A stretch of 64,000 bases of DNA from Clostridium estertheticum (lineage in GTDB: Bacteria > Bacillota > Clostridia > Clostridiales > Clostridiaceae). Every line of letters starts with the position of its first letter. Within the stretch, counting starts at the first letter, position 1. Below the pieces are notes generated by a model that worked only from the letters and a program-made list of their open reading frames with translations, was not told the DNA's origin and searched no databases. This document shows, in pieces, positions 18,516 through 28,755 of this stretch. The stretch covers positions 5,110,501 to 5,174,500 of the forward strand of contig NZ_CP086239.1 of assembly GCF_026650985.1 (NCBI RefSeq), given 5' to 3'. The position numbers and the translations under genes are program-made.

Positions 18516-18923
18516 ATGGAAAAAGATAATACTTTAGATTCTACTAAAAAAGTTATTAGTGTGGGAACAGAAGAGGCAATAACAATAGTGTCTGATGCCA
18601 CAAAAGAAAATGTTGAAAAGACTATTAGTGTGGTAAAAGATATTGCAAAAAATGTTAAATCACAAGCCACGAAGGTAACTACTGCTGCAAAAAAGACAGC
18701 AGCCAAAAGAACGATAGCTAAGAAAATTGATGTTGGTTTCTATGTCCAATATCAGGGTAAAGAGATTTCAAAAGGAACAATACTAGAAGAAGTATATAAA
18801 GAATGGACAAAATCTCATAAGATTACAGAACTTAAGACTTTAGATGTATATATAAAGGTTGAAGAGGATATAGCCTACTGTTTGGTAAATGGAGAAATTA
18901 AAATAGACATTAAATTATCTTAA
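18516..18923 (+). CDS. DUF6465-like protein with Lys/Ala-rich arm
   Basis: The 135 residues divide into an acidic/helical segment with KENVEKTISVVKDIAKNVKSQ (about 25-50), a histone-like basic stretch (TKVTTAAKKTAAKRTIAKK, about 50-70) and a compact C-terminal domain (about 72-135; VGFYVQYQGKEIS..., VDVYIKVEED..., VNGEIK). This pattern fits the uncharacterised clostridial DUF6465 family; I recall that name rather than having searched it. The basic arm suggests nucleic-acid or membrane contact. The ATG at 18516 is used because GGGGG sits seven bases upstream, inside the longer frame. Monocistronic with its own terminator. Confidence 0.7.
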   Translation: MEKDNTLDSTKKVISVGTEEAITIVSDATKENVEKTISVVKDIAKNVKSQATKVTTAAKKTAAKRTIAKKIDVGFYVQYQGKEISKGTILEEVYKEWTKSHKITELKTLDVYIKVEEDIAYCLVNGEIKIDIKLS

Positions 18924-18944
18924 TATAAGTTCACTAAAAGTAGA

Positions 18945-18967
18945 GAAGGCTTATCAGGGCCTTTTTT
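18945..18967 (+). terminator. Weak hairpin terminator
   Basis: AAGGC and GCCTT arms enclose an eight-base loop and are followed by six T. Confidence 0.65.
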
Positions 18968-19067
18968 GTTTGAAATGAGTTCATTTAAATATATGAAAAA
19001 CCATGTACATTATTTAAATTTTATGATAAATTGAAAGCAGGACAACACAATATTAGGAGGGATTTTA

Positions 19068-20144
19068 ATGTTAAATGAAAGACTTAACAAAGTTTTGAAA
19101 ATTATGGCGAAAGAAAAAATACCTCAAATGATAGTTTCTGATCCTGCGGCTATATTTTATCTTACAGGGAAATGGATTTTATCTGGAGAGAGAATGCTTG
19201 TGCTCTATATTAATTTAGATGGACAAAATAAATTGTTTATTAATGAGTTATTCCCTATAGATGAAGATTTAGGGGTAGAAAAAATATGGTTTAACGATAC
19301 TCAGAGTCCAGTAGAAATTCTTGCAAAAAACATTGATAAAGAGGCGCCAATGGGTATAGATAAAAATTGGCCAGCTCATTTCTTAATAAAACTAATGAAG
19401 CTCAAAGGCGGTAGCACATTTGTTAATGGATCTGAGATTTTAGATAGGGTGAGAATGTGTAAGGATGAGAATGAAAAAGATTTAATGAGAGTAGCGTCAA
19501 AACTAAATGATACTGCTGTTGATAAAATGATAAAACTTATTCCTAAAAAATATTCTGAAAAAAAGATGGGAAAGTTACTTTCAGATATATGGGATGATAT
19601 GGGCACACAGGGACATTCATTTGATCCAATTATAGGTTATGGTGCAAATGCTGCTGACCCTCATCATGAAATGGATGAGTCAACAGTTAAAGAAGGTGAC
19701 AGTATAGTTATTGATATCGGATGCAAAATGAATTCGTATTGCTCGGATATGACTAGGACTGTTTTTTATAAAACAGTATCAGATCACAGTAGAGAAGTTT
19801 ACAACATTGTTAAGGAAGCAAATAAAAGAGGAATTGAGAAAGTTAAAGCGGGAGTTAGATTTTGTGATATCGATGCTGCAGCTAGAGAATATATTACAGA
19901 AAAAGGCTATGGAAAATATTTCACACATAGATTAGGACATTCAATAGGAATAGAAGTACATGACTTTGGAGATGTTTCCGCTGCGAATACTGATAAAGTT
20001 CAGGTAGGACAAATTTTTTCGATTGAGCCAGGGATTTATCTTCCGGGTGACGTTGGCGTTCGTATTGAAGATTTAGTAATAGTTACCAAGGATGGTTGTG
20101 AGGTATTAAACCATTATACAAAAGACTTAATTATTGTAGAATAG
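19068..20144 (+). CDS. Xaa-Pro peptidase, M24 family
   Basis: The 358 residues form a creatinase-like N-terminal domain (about 1-125) and a pita-bread catalytic domain (about 130-358). Metal ligands are visible in order: Asp in VIDIGCK, Asp in SDMTRTV, His in HRLGHSIGIEVHD, Glu in IEPGIYL and Glu in RIEDLV. Such enzymes remove an N-terminal residue before proline or cleave Xaa-Pro dipeptides in the cytosol. Length and sequence suit PepP/PapA-type or PepQ-type; I cannot decide substrate preference. AGGAGGG precedes the ATG. nfo follows 68 bases later, possibly in the same transcript. Confidence 0.92.
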   Translation: MLNERLNKVLKIMAKEKIPQMIVSDPAAIFYLTGKWILSGERMLVLYINLDGQNKLFINELFPIDEDLGVEKIWFNDTQSPVEILAKNIDKEAPMGIDKNWPAHFLIKLMKLKGGSTFVNGSEILDRVRMCKDENEKDLMRVASKLNDTAVDKMIKLIPKKYSEKKMGKLLSDIWDDMGTQGHSFDPIIGYGANAADPHHEMDESTVKEGDSIVIDIGCKMNSYCSDMTRTVFYKTVSDHSREVYNIVKEANKRGIEKVKAGVRFCDIDAAAREYITEKGYGKYFTHRLGHSIGIEVHDFGDVSAANTDKVQVGQIFSIEPGIYLPGDVGVRIEDLVIVTKDGCEVLNHYTKDLIIVE

Positions 20145-20212
20145 GGTAAAATATATTTAAGTAGTGGAGGGGATAAGTAAATAAAAATACAGTTTTTATT
20201 GGAGGAATAAGT

Positions 20213-21046
20213 ATGTTAAATATAGGTTGTCATTTATCGGTATCTAAAGGTTATAAGGCTATGGGGGAAGATGCTCTTAGCATAGGAGCAAATACATTCC
20301 AGTTTTTCACTAGAAATCCAAGAGGTAGTAAAGCAAAAGATATTGATCCAAGTGATGTAGCGGCGCTTCTTGAAATACTAAAAGAAAATAAATTTGCTAC
20401 AATTTTAGCACATGCTCCATACACATTAAATGCATGTTCTGCTGATGCGAAAACAAGAGATTTTGCGGTGATGATTATGGAAGATGATTTAAAAAGAATG
20501 GAATTTTTCCCAAATAGCTTTTATAATTTCCATCCGGGAAGTCATGTAAAACAAGGCACGCAGATTGGAATAGAATATATTATAAATATGCTAAATTCTA
20601 TACTAAAGCCAGAACAAACAACTACTGTACTTCTTGAAACAATGGCTGGTAAAGGAACAGAAATAGGTAGGACTTTTGAGGAATTAAAACAAATACTTGA
20701 TGGAGTTACATTACATGAAAAAATGGGAGTATGCCTTGATACATGCCATGTATATGATGCTGGTTATGACATAGTTAATAATTTAGATGGGGTCATAAAT
20801 GAATTTGATAAAATTATAGGCCTTGATAAGTTATATGCAATTCATTTAAATGATAGTAAAAACCCATTTGAAAGTCATAAAGATCGTCATGAAACAATAG
20901 GCGAAGGATCTATTGGAATAGAGGCGATTACTAGAATTATTAATCATCCGAAGCTGCGCCATTTACCATTTTATTTAGAAACACCTAATGAATTAGAAGG
21001 TCATGCAAAAGAAATTAAGAGGTTAAGAGAAGTTTACATAGTTTAA
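20213..21046 (+). CDS. nfo: Endonuclease IV (AP endonuclease)
   Basis: The 277 residues match the TIM-barrel Nfo family from start to end: [59 protein letters not shown] and [10 protein letters not shown], and near the end FYLETPNE. These segments carry the His, Glu and Asp ligands of the trinuclear zinc site. The enzyme nicks DNA 5' of abasic sites in base excision repair. TTGGAGGAA is the ribosome site. It probably shares a transcript with the upstream peptidase. Confidence 0.96.
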   Translation: MLNIGCHLSVSKGYKAMGEDALSIGANTFQFFTRNPRGSKAKDIDPSDVAALLEILKENKFATILAHAPYTLNACSADAKTRDFAVMIMEDDLKRMEFFPNSFYNFHPGSHVKQGTQIGIEYIINMLNSILKPEQTTTVLLETMAGKGTEIGRTFEELKQILDGVTLHEKMGVCLDTCHVYDAGYDIVNNLDGVINEFDKIIGLDKLYAIHLNDSKNPFESHKDRHETIGEGSIGIEAITRIINHPKLRHLPFYLETPNELEGHAKEIKRLREVYIV

Positions 21047-21069
21047 TAATGCGGAAAATTTAAAATAAA

Positions 21070-21119
21070 ATACACTTATTTACTTAAGCAAAATGTTAAG
21101 TAAATAAGTGTATTTTTTA
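21070..21119. terminator. Bidirectional terminator between nfo and HAD gene
   Basis: Seventeen-base arms (ATACACTTATTTACTTA and its complement) flank a short loop and are followed by TTTTTT. The last bases of the convergent HAD gene overlap its edge. Confidence 0.9.
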
Positions 21120-21761
21120 TAAGTGTATCTTTAACTTATCCCAAATTTCTGAGAAATTTTCAAATTCTATAAAATCTTTGTTTTTTTCTTTTAGAAGATT
21201 TACTAATTTCCCTTTAGCAAAAACAACATCTGCTTCTAATGCAGGTTTAAGATCGGGAGTACTATCTCCAGCATAAAATATTTTTTTATAATTAATTCTT
21301 AATTTCTTTAATACAATTGATTTATCAATGCCATATAAGTCTGAGTAAAATTCATCATGCTCATCTAAATCAAAGTGAATTCCATTATCTTTGAAAACAC
21401 TTTTATTTGCATAAACATCTACTCCTTCTATATGGTTTTTTTCAAGTACCTTATCTATGTAATAATTTGTTCCTGCGCTTATAATAATAAAATCTCCACC
21501 GGCAGCTTTAACCTCATCAATGAAAGGAATAGCTGTAGGATCAAAGGCAATATTTAAAATATCTTCGAGAAGCTCTTCTTCGTTTCTATGAACGTTATTA
21601 AAAACATAGTTTAAATATTCTCTATCCTTCATTTCTCCATTTTTCCAAGATTTAAATATGGGTGAAAGTTCTTCTTTATAATACAGATCAGATAATATTT
21701 TATAAAAATCTTTTTTAGTAAGGGTTCCATCAAAATCAGATATAAATGCAAAATCTTTCAT
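21117..21761 (-). CDS. HAD-superfamily phosphatase, MtnX/SerB-like
   Basis: The 214-residue cytosolic protein has HAD motif I DFDGTLT (about 9-15), motif II IISAGT (about 93), a conserved Lys and motif III AGDSTPDLKPA (about 165). A helical C1-type cap follows motif I, with a YY/W-rich stretch (KSWKNGEMKDREYL). This resembles the MtnX-like HAD-IB group, which dephosphorylates sugar-like phosphates in methionine salvage, but no other salvage gene is nearby and the substrate stays open. Upstream AAGGAG is present before the ATG. Monocistronic. Confidence 0.85.
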   Translation of the reverse strand: MKDFAFISDFDGTLTKKDFYKILSDLYYKEELSPIFKSWKNGEMKDREYLNYVFNNVHRNEEELLEDILNIAFDPTAIPFIDEVKAAGGDFIIISAGTNYYIDKVLEKNHIEGVDVYANKSVFKDNGIHFDLDEHDEFYSDLYGIDKSIVLKKLRINYKKIFYAGDSTPDLKPALEADVVFAKGKLVNLLKEKNKDFIEFENFSEIWDKLKIHL

Positions 21762-21933
21762 TATATTAATCTCCTTGTAAGCTTATTGTAGAGTTAGTTT
21801 GCACAGCTCCAATAATAGTATAACAAAAAAACGAAGAAATGTAATGTTTTATAGTTATCATACATGATGTTATATAAACTTAGTTAGTATAGAATTATTA
21901 AAATATGTTTTTTATACATAGATATATTAGATA

Positions 21934-21974
21934 GACAGGCAAAAGAGAAATATCTTGCCTGTCCTATTTTTTTA
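21934..21974 (+). terminator. Orphan terminator upstream of kdp
   Basis: GACAGGCAA and TTGCCTGTC pair perfectly and are followed by CCTATTTTTTT. No plus-strand gene precedes it: nfo already ends at a terminator 860 bases earlier. It may end a short non-coding RNA, serve as an attenuator in a long kdp leader, or insulate kdp. Confidence 0.7.
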
Positions 21975-22126
21975 TTTATTGCATTTAATTAATTTCAAAA
22001 TTAAATAATAAAAGTAATAGCAAGGAAAATCGTCAATAATCGAGTTAGAACTATGAGCAAAGTATATAGCTTGTCTAAATGAGCATAAATGGATGCAAGA
22101 ACATTCTAAGCGAGCGTTATCAAAGC

Positions 22127-22155
22127 TGTAGTAAAATCCTAATAGGGATTATAAT
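22127..22155 (+). promoter_or_regulatory. Candidate kdp promoter with overlapping inverted repeat
   Basis: TATAAT at 22150-22155 has no good -35 (TGTAGT at 17 bases), which suits an activated promoter. AATCC at 22135-22139 and GGATT at 22146-22150 form an inverted repeat touching the -10. The regulator is unknown. Confidence 0.35.
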
Positions 22156-22222
22156 CTCTTTATGCGATATTGCAGTAAATAGCAAAAATTAAAAGATTTA
22201 GTTTTATTAAGGGAGGATATAT

Positions 22223-22300
22223 ATGGTTGGGTTAATAATAATTATAATAATGCTGTTTCTTTATTTATTTTATGCTCTTTTCAATCCTGAAAAATTTTAA
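22223..22300 (+). CDS. kdpF: KdpF, small stabilising subunit of the K+ pump
   Basis: This 25-residue reading frame (MVGLIIIIIMLFLYLFYALFN, then PEKF) is one hydrophobic helix ending in the FxPEKF tail typical of KdpF. GGGAGGA lies eight bases before the ATG, and kdpA follows 26 bases later with its own AAGGAGG. KdpF binds the KdpFABC complex in the membrane and stabilises it. It is short enough to be missed by automatic annotation. Confidence 0.93.
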   Translation: MVGLIIIIIMLFLYLFYALFNPEKF

Positions 22301-22326
22301 CGACATTTCACAAGGAGGTCTATTAA

Positions 22327-24006
22327 ATGGATGTTATGCAAATTATTATACCGTTAATTATTTTCGTTTTAATTGTTATTCCTTTAGGAAGATATGTCTG
22401 TAACGTTCTAAGTGGGGAAAAAAGCTTTGTTGATCCATTTCTTAACAAAGTTGATAATTTAATTTTTAAAGTAACAGGAATAAATCACAATGAAATGACC
22501 TGGAAAACATATGTCTTAGCAATAATAATATCAAATGCAGTAATGTGTTTATGTGCTTATATTATTTTAAGGATACAAAGTCTACACTTTCTAAATCCTA
22601 ATAATATAACAGCAATGAAGCCAGATTTATCGTTTAATACAGCTATAAGTTTTATAACAAATACTAATCTACAAGGTTATGCTGGAGAATCAGGAGTATC
22701 TTATTTAAGTCAGATGGTAGTAATGACCTTTTTAATGTTTACATCTGCATCTACTGGTTTTGCTGCTGCAGGTGCATTTATGAGAGGAATTATTGGCAGA
22801 AAAAAAACACTTGGAAATTTTTTCGTAGATATGACAAGAATAATTACAAGAATTTTACTTCCATTATCAATATTTGTTACAGTGATTTTAGTATCGCAAG
22901 GAGTACCTCAAACTCTTGCCCCAAATAAAACTATAACAACAATAGAAAGTAAATATCAAGATATCGCAATGGGACCAGTTGCATCCCTTGAATCAATAAA
23001 GCATATAGGAACAAATGGTGGAGGGTTCTTTAATGCAAACTCTGCACATCCTTTTGAAAATCCAACTCCATTTTCAAATTTAGTTGAATTACTTTCAATG
23101 ATGGTTTTACCTGGAGCATTAGTTATTGCCTTTGGATTAATGCTTAAAAATAAAAAACAAAGTTGGATGATTTTTATTACAATGGGTGTCTTACTTGTAA
23201 TGATGATTCCGATTATATACATGTCAGAAAAAGCTGGAAATCCGAACTTAGCTAAAGTAGGGTTAAGTCAAGTTATGGGTAATATGGAGGGTAAAGAGGT
23301 TAGATTTGGCATCGCAGCATCAGCATTATTTACTACTATTACAACTGCTTTTACCACTGGAACTGTAAATACTATGCACGATTCACTAATGCCCCTGGGA
23401 GGACTTGTACCATTATGGAATATGATGCTTAATGTTGTTTTCGGTGGTAAGGGTGTAGGTTTTATGAATATGATGATGTATGCAATAATTACAGTATTTA
23501 TTGCAGGGTTAATGGTTGGACGGACACCTGAATTTTTAGGTAAGAAAATAGAAGGTAAAGAGATAAAATTGATTGCACTTGCAATACTAGTGCATCCACT
23601 TATAATATTATTTCCATCGGCTGTGGCACTTTCAACAAAAATGGGACTTAGCTCAATAGCAAATCCCGGCTTTCATGGACTAACTGAAACAGTTTATCAA
23701 TTTACATCCTCGGCGGCCAATAACGGTTCAGCATTTGCAGGTTTTAATGGAAACACAATGTTTGCGAATACTACAACGGGTATTGTAATGCTCCTTGGAA
23801 GATATTTATCAATAATAATACTACTCGCTGTTGCAGGCTCTTTAGCATCTAAACATGCTGTTCCTGAAACTATGGCTACATTTAGAACAGATAATAGCAT
23901 ATTTGTAGTGATTTTAATTAGTGTTGTAATAATAATAGGTGCTTTGACATTTTTGCCAGCACTTGCGCTTGGACCTATAGCAGAACATTTAATGCTGGGT
24001 CATTAG
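22327..24006 (+). CDS. kdpA: Potassium-transporting ATPase subunit A
   Basis: The 559-residue membrane protein has about ten transmembrane helices. It has the family's selectivity-filter segments: [20 protein letters not shown] (about 112), [19 protein letters not shown] (about 226), a [16 protein letters not shown] segment (about 338) and [12 protein letters not shown] (about 463). KdpA is the channel-like subunit through which K+ enters before KdpB-driven release to the cytoplasm. Length is normal. The AAGGAGG ribosome site lies between kdpF and kdpA. Order kdpFABC is the standard operon. Confidence 0.97.
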   Translation: MDVMQIIIPLIIFVLIVIPLGRYVCNVLSGEKSFVDPFLNKVDNLIFKVTGINHNEMTWKTYVLAIIISNAVMCLCAYIILRIQSLHFLNPNNITAMKPDLSFNTAISFITNTNLQGYAGESGVSYLSQMVVMTFLMFTSASTGFAAAGAFMRGIIGRKKTLGNFFVDMTRIITRILLPLSIFVTVILVSQGVPQTLAPNKTITTIESKYQDIAMGPVASLESIKHIGTNGGGFFNANSAHPFENPTPFSNLVELLSMMVLPGALVIAFGLMLKNKKQSWMIFITMGVLLVMMIPIIYMSEKAGNPNLAKVGLSQVMGNMEGKEVRFGIAASALFTTITTAFTTGTVNTMHDSLMPLGGLVPLWNMMLNVVFGGKGVGFMNMMMYAIITVFIAGLMVGRTPEFLGKKIEGKEIKLIALAILVHPLIILFPSAVALSTKMGLSSIANPGFHGLTETVYQFTSSAANNGSAFAGFNGNTMFANTTTGIVMLLGRYLSIIILLAVAGSLASKHAVPETMATFRTDNSIFVVILISVVIIIGALTFLPALALGPIAEHLMLGH

Positions 24007-24025
24007 GAAGGGGTGTAGATATATT

Positions 24026-26077
24026 ATGAGTAAGAAAAAAATTATAACTGGAGATATACTTAAAGAGGCTACTAAGGGCGCTTTTATAAAACTAAACCCC
24101 AAATACATGATGAAAAATCCTGTTATGTTTGTAGTTGAGATTGGTTTTTTGGTAACTTTATTTTTGACCTTTTTCCCATATATATTTGGCGATAAAGGAC
24201 AAAATATTAGAGCTTATAATGGACTGGTATCCTTTATATTATTAGTTACAGTTCTGTTTGCAAATTTTGCTGAAGCAGTGGCTGAAGGACGTGGAAAAGC
24301 TCAAGCTGAAAGTTTGAAGAAAGCTCGTACAGATGCTATGGCAAAGTTACTTGATTCTAAAGGAAATTTTAAAGTAGTAAGTGCTGCCCAATTAAAAAAA
24401 GGAGATATAGTTCTTGTTGAGACTGGTGATTTTATTCCTAATGATGGAGAAGTAATTGAGGGGCTTGCATCAGTCGATGAATCTGCAATTACTGGAGAAT
24501 CGGCTCCTGTACTTAAGGAATCAGGTGGTGACTTTGGATCAGTAACAGGAGGAACAAAGGTTGTCAGTGATTGGCTTAAAGTTGAAATAACAGTAACTCC
24601 GGGAGAGTCATTTTTAGATAAGATGATTAAACTTGTTGAAGGTGCTTCAAGAAAAAAGACACCAAATGAAATTGCGTTAAGTACGCTACTTGTAGCTTTA
24701 ACAATAATATTTTTAATTGTTATAGTAACTTTATATCCTATGGCTAACTACTCTAAAGTTACGTTGCAAGTATCTACGCTTATTGCATTGCTTGTGTGTT
24801 TGATTCCTACAACTATTGGAGGACTTCTCTCAGCAATTGGAATAGCCGGAATGGACAGGGTTACAAGATTTAACGTAATCGCAATGTCTGGTAAAGCTGT
24901 CGAGGCTTGTGGAGATGTAGATACAATGATTCTTGATAAAACTGGAACAATAACTTATGGTAACAGACTTGCAGCTGAATTTATACCTGTGGGAAGACAT
25001 ACTTTAGAAGATCTTAGATTTCAATCTTTAATTTCATCAATAAAAGATACAACTCCAGAAGGTAAGTCAGTAATTGAACTTGCAAAAAAACAAGGAGTTT
25101 CAATTAATGAAGATGATTATAATGATGCTGAATTTGTAGAGTTTACGGCGCAGACAAGAATGAGCGGTATGAACCTATCAAATGGAGTTCAAATTCGAAA
25201 AGGTGCATCAGATTCTATAATTAAATATGTGGAGAAAATCAATGGAAAAGCTCCTACAGATTTAGAAGCTGCTGTAATAAGAGTTGCTAGTGCTGGTGGT
25301 ACACCACTTACCGTTTGCGTAGGAAATGAAGTATTCGGTGTTATTTATTTAAAAGATACTGTAAAACCTGGTCTTACAGCAAGGTTTGCAAGACTTCGGG
25401 AAATGGGTATTAAAACTATTATGTGTACTGGAGATAATCCTCTTACTGCAGCAACTATAGCTAGGGAAGCTGGTGTAGATGATTTTGTAGCAGAATGCAA
25501 GCCAGAAGATAAAATTGCTGTAATTAAAAAAGAACAGGATTTAGGTAAGCTTGTTGCTATGACAGGAGACGGAACAAATGATGCACCAGCACTAGCGATG
25601 GCAGATGTAGGAATTGCAATGAATAGTGGAACTACAGCAGCTAAAGAAGCTGCAAATATGGTTGATCTTGATTCAGATCCTACAAAAATATTAGAGGTTG
25701 TAGAAATTGGTAAACAACTCCTTATAACAAGAGGTGCATTAACTACTTTTAGTATAGCAAATGATGTAGCAAAATACTTTGCAATTATTCCTGCTATGTT
25801 TGCAGCTGGCATACCAAGAATGAATGTACTTAATGTTATGAGACTATCAACGCCTCATAGTGCCATACTATCTGCATTAATATTTAATGCTATAATAATC
25901 CCAGCATTAATTCCTATTGCAATGAAAGGTGTTAAATACACACCAATGAAATCAGAAGATCTGCTTCGCAGAAATCTTTTGATTTATGGATTAGGTGGAC
26001 TTGTTGCTCCTTTTGTAGGAATTAAAATATTGGATTTAGCAGTTACACCATTGCTTAGAATTCTAAACTTAGGTTAA
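24026..26077 (+). CDS. kdpB: Potassium-transporting P-type ATPase subunit B
   Basis: The 683 residues show the P-type ATPase plan: actuator loop with TGES (about 157, site of inhibitory serine phosphorylation in E. coli), membrane helices with [18 protein letters not shown], phosphorylation site [11 protein letters not shown] (about 304), nucleotide-binding segment KGASD, and hinge [13 protein letters not shown] (about 513). It hydrolyses ATP to power K+ uptake through KdpA. It starts 19 bases after kdpA with GGAAGGGG upstream. All key residues are present. Confidence 0.97.
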   Translation: MSKKKIITGDILKEATKGAFIKLNPKYMMKNPVMFVVEIGFLVTLFLTFFPYIFGDKGQNIRAYNGLVSFILLVTVLFANFAEAVAEGRGKAQAESLKKARTDAMAKLLDSKGNFKVVSAAQLKKGDIVLVETGDFIPNDGEVIEGLASVDESAITGESAPVLKESGGDFGSVTGGTKVVSDWLKVEITVTPGESFLDKMIKLVEGASRKKTPNEIALSTLLVALTIIFLIVIVTLYPMANYSKVTLQVSTLIALLVCLIPTTIGGLLSAIGIAGMDRVTRFNVIAMSGKAVEACGDVDTMILDKTGTITYGNRLAAEFIPVGRHTLEDLRFQSLISSIKDTTPEGKSVIELAKKQGVSINEDDYNDAEFVEFTAQTRMSGMNLSNGVQIRKGASDSIIKYVEKINGKAPTDLEAAVIRVASAGGTPLTVCVGNEVFGVIYLKDTVKPGLTARFARLREMGIKTIMCTGDNPLTAATIAREAGVDDFVAECKPEDKIAVIKKEQDLGKLVAMTGDGTNDAPALAMADVGIAMNSGTTAAKEAANMVDLDSDPTKILEVVEIGKQLLITRGALTTFSIANDVAKYFAIIPAMFAAGIPRMNVLNVMRLSTPHSAILSALIFNAIIIPALIPIAMKGVKYTPMKSEDLLRRNLLIYGLGGLVAPFVGIKILDLAVTPLLRILNLG

Positions 26078-26106
26078 TCTTAGGTTTTATATGAGGAGAG
26101 ATAGAA

Positions 26107-26745
26107 ATGAAAGATATGTTAAAAAAATCAGTATTATTAAGTGTGGTACTCTTTGCTCTATGTGGTTTAATATATCCTCTAGCTATGACTGGAATAAGTC
26201 AAGTGTTATTCAACAACAAGGCTAATGGAAGTATGGTTAGCCTTAATGGGAAAGAGGTTGGCTCAGGGCTTATAGGGCAAAGTTTTACTGATGAAAGATT
26301 TTTTCGCTCTAGAGTTTCAAATTCTAATTATAATACCTATACAAAAGCAGATTTGAAGCCTGATAGTAAAGGGAATATTGCATATACAGGTGTAACTTCT
26401 GGGTCTTCTAATCTTGGCCCATCAAATCCTGTTTTAATGGATAGAGTAAAAAAAGATATGGATGATTTTTTGAAAAGTCATCCTGGTTTAAAAGCAGGAG
26501 ATGTACCTACTGATTTACTAACAAGTTCTGCTTCAGGACTTGATCCTAATATTAGTCCAGAGTCTGCTAAGATACAGGTAGCAGCTGTTGCCAAGGCTAC
26601 TAATATTAGTACAACTGATTTAAATAATATTATAACGAAAAATACAGAAGGAAGAACCCTAGGGATATTTGGAGAACCAAGGGTGAATGTATTAAAAGCT
26701 AATTTAGATATAGCAAATATATTAAGAAGCAAAGGCACACTTTAA
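26107..26745 (+). CDS. kdpC: Potassium-transporting ATPase subunit C
   Basis: The 212 residues have one N-terminal transmembrane helix (about 8-30, ending in [13 protein letters not shown]) and an outer domain with the family segments [31 protein letters not shown] and [19 protein letters not shown]. KdpC caps the KdpA side and aids ATP-driven K+ uptake. AGGAGAG precedes the ATG, 29 bases after kdpB. A weak hairpin follows the stop, and the regulatory genes start about 200 bases later. Confidence 0.96.
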   Translation: MKDMLKKSVLLSVVLFALCGLIYPLAMTGISQVLFNNKANGSMVSLNGKEVGSGLIGQSFTDERFFRSRVSNSNYNTYTKADLKPDSKGNIAYTGVTSGSSNLGPSNPVLMDRVKKDMDDFLKSHPGLKAGDVPTDLLTSSASGLDPNISPESAKIQVAAVAKATNISTTDLNNIITKNTEGRTLGIFGEPRVNVLKANLDIANILRSKGTL

Positions 26746-26796
26746 AAAGAAAGAAATCTATTATATAATGTAAAAGATGATATTAAGGTAATTAAG

Positions 26797-26828
26797 AAGT
26801 CAGGCTGGAGAACTAAACAGTCTGGCTT
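26797..26828 (+). terminator. Weak hairpin after kdpC
   Basis: AAGTCAGGCTG and CAGTCTGGCTT pair with two G-U pairs around a nine-base loop but lack a real U tract. It may only partly separate kdpFABC from the regulatory genes. Confidence 0.45.
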
Positions 26829-26945
26829 TAACTACATTCAAAAGGAAAGACTCCAATTGTTATAGGTGAAATTTAATTAGTGTAATTATTTTAGTACAAT
26901 CTTAAATTTATATGAACAATAAAATTAATGAGGTAGGTGAATAGT

Positions 26946-27554
26946 ATGAAAAAGGTTTTGGTAATAGATGATACAAAAAATATAAGAATGTTATTAACCA
27001 CATGTCTTGAACTAAAAGGTTATAAAGTTCTTACTGCGGATGCTGGTAAATCAGCTATAGATATATTAAAAGAAGAAAAGCAAAGTATTGATATAATATT
27101 TTTAGATATAAGAATGCCGGAAATGAGTGGAACTGAGGTTTTAAAGATAATTCGCGATATGGGTTTTAATTGCCCTGTTATTGTTATGACTGCATTTGCT
27201 ACAGTGAAAAATGCTGTTGATTGTACTAAACTTGGAGCTGTAGCTTACCTTCAAAAACCATTTTCGCCTGATAGAGTTACTTCTGTTTTAGAAGAAATAT
27301 TTAATTCAAACGAAAACCTTGATAAAAGTTTTGTTGAAAGTCCAAAAGATTTAGAAGAAGAAAAGATATTAATAGCAAAATCAAAAAAGTTGCTTGAAGA
27401 GGGAGAATTTGAGGAGGCTCATAATACTTTAAAAATAGTACTCGGAATAAATCCTTATAATAAAGAAATTTATCATTTAATAAGTGAGGTAAATAAGAAC
27501 TTAAATAAATTTGATGAAGCAGAATTATTTAATAACATTTACGAACTATTTTAA
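26946..27554 (+). CDS. Receiver-TPR response regulator in the kdp locus (no DNA-binding domain)
   Basis: The 202 residues start with an intact receiver (VLVIDDTKNIR; phosphoacceptor Asp in FLDIRMPEMSG, about 53; MTAFA; KPFSP). In place of the OmpR-type winged helix of KdpE, residues about 135-202 form a TPR-like helical pair (SKKLLEEGEFEEAHNTLKIVLGINP, then HLISEVNKNLNKFDEAELF). Output should be protein contact, not direct promoter binding. I use the ATG at 26946 with GAGGTAGG upstream; a GTG at 26937 is the alternative. It lies between kdpC and the KdpD-like gene, so it likely reports on K+ or the pump. A KdpE proper is not in the window. Confidence 0.85.
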   Translation: MKKVLVIDDTKNIRMLLTTCLELKGYKVLTADAGKSAIDILKEEKQSIDIIFLDIRMPEMSGTEVLKIIRDMGFNCPVIVMTAFATVKNAVDCTKLGAVAYLQKPFSPDRVTSVLEEIFNSNENLDKSFVESPKDLEEEKILIAKSKKLLEEGEFEEAHNTLKIVLGINPYNKEIYHLISEVNKNLNKFDEAELFNNIYELF

Positions 27555-27618
27555 AATAATATAATGATTATATAGAAATTACAGTGATAATGAAAATATA
27601 TTTAGGATGTGATAGTGG

Positions 27619-28713
27619 ATGGAGGCTTATGAAAAAGAAACCAGAGGGAAATTAAAAATATATATTGGTGGAGCTCCAGGTGTGGGCAAGAGTTATCAAA
27701 TGCTCCATGATGCTAATGATATGAAAAAAAGTAATATAGATATTATCATAGGTATAATAGAAACTTATGGAAGAGTGGGAACAGAAGAACAAATAGGACA
27801 TTTAGAGATTCTTCCTTTAAAAGAAATAAAATATAAAGGAATTAATCTAAAAGAACTTGATATCGATGGAGTTATAGCACGAAAACCAGAGTTTGTTATA
27901 ATAGATGAGTTAGCACATACTAATGTGCCTACATCTAGAAATAAAAAGCGTTTTGAAGATGTTCTAGAAATATTAGATAATGGCATAAATGTAATGACCG
28001 CAGTTAATATTCAGCATTTAGAAAGTCTAAATGATCATGTTAGTAGAATGACTGGAATTAAGGTTAAAGAAACGTTGCCAGATAAAATTATTGACATTGC
28101 AGATGAAATTGAAGTTGTAGATGTATCTCCTGATGCACTTCGCGGGCGAATACAGGACGGAAAAGTTTATTCAGAGGATAAAATTGAGGATGCACTTCAT
28201 AACTTTTTTAGAATAGGGAATTTAACTGCATTAAGAGAACTTACTTTAAGAGAAGTTGCAAATGAAGTGGATGAAAAACTTGTAATATACAAGAATAAAA
28301 AGAAGGTAGCTGGATTAATAGGAGCGCAAGAAAAAATATTAGTATGTGTTAATCTTAATTTTAATGCAGAATACTTAATTAGGCGCGGTTATAGAATGGC
28401 AAAAATGTTAAAAGCAGAATTTTATGTGCTAACTGTAAGTAAACCTTATAATCATGGAATAGAAGAGTCAAAGAAATTAGAAGAATTAAAGAAATTATGT
28501 GAGAAGCTTGATGTGGAACTTAAGGTGGAAAGATCAAAACATCGTGAAAGACCTATTATTGAGTTCGCAACTTGTAATAATATAACCCAGATAATTATAG
28601 GCCCATCTGCTAGAACTAGATTTCATGAGATTTTAAGGGGGTCAATTGTTAGAACAATAATGAGAGATACCAAATATATTGATGTGCTTGTGGTTGCAGA
28701 TCCCGTTCACTAA
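27619..28713 (+). CDS. kdpD: Truncated KdpD: sensor KdpD and USP domains only
   Basis: The 364 residues cover the KdpD N-terminal domain (about 8-215, P-loop GGAPGVGKSYQML about 17, DELAHTN about 96, NIQHLESLND) and a universal-stress-protein domain (about 232-362, ending GPSARTRFHEILRGS). The four membrane helices, GAF and histidine kinase parts of full-length KdpD (about 900 residues) are absent. This is not a frameshift: the next gene is an unrelated sensor kinase with its own helices. Short KdpDs are known in cyanobacteria. The SxS...FTAxY signature reported for c-di-AMP binding in Staphylococcus KdpD is not evident (NLN and FYVLT stand there). The upstream site AGGATGTGA is modest. Confidence 0.9.
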   Translation: MEAYEKETRGKLKIYIGGAPGVGKSYQMLHDANDMKKSNIDIIIGIIETYGRVGTEEQIGHLEILPLKEIKYKGINLKELDIDGVIARKPEFVIIDELAHTNVPTSRNKKRFEDVLEILDNGINVMTAVNIQHLESLNDHVSRMTGIKVKETLPDKIIDIADEIEVVDVSPDALRGRIQDGKVYSEDKIEDALHNFFRIGNLTALRELTLREVANEVDEKLVIYKNKKKVAGLIGAQEKILVCVNLNFNAEYLIRRGYRMAKMLKAEFYVLTVSKPYNHGIEESKKLEELKKLCEKLDVELKVERSKHRERPIIEFATCNNITQIIIGPSARTRFHEILRGSIVRTIMRDTKYIDVLVVADPVH

Positions 28714-28755
28714 AATATAATTACAAGATATATTGAATTTAAGGGGGCGTGTTTT

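Larger units (their letters stand above)
21762..22222. other. 461-base region between HAD gene and kdpF
   Basis: It should hold the HAD promoter (minus strand) and the kdp promoter and leader (plus strand). It contains a short ATCAT-AC-ATGAT palindrome at 21857-21868, a plus-strand hairpin terminator with no gene upstream (21934-21974) and a structured-looking stretch from 22020 to 22160. I looked for c-di-AMP riboswitch hallmarks and did not recognise them. Confidence 0.45.

Noticed and set aside
22020-22222. Possible c-di-AMP (ydaO-type) riboswitch before kdp
   Set aside because: I looked for the conserved GC-rich junction segments of this class and did not find them; the sequence is AT-rich with only short inverted repeats.
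25345-25812. Long minus-strand open frame of 155 codons inside kdpB
   Set aside because: It is the antisense shadow of a highly conserved P-type ATPase region, with no ribosome site or recognisable domain.
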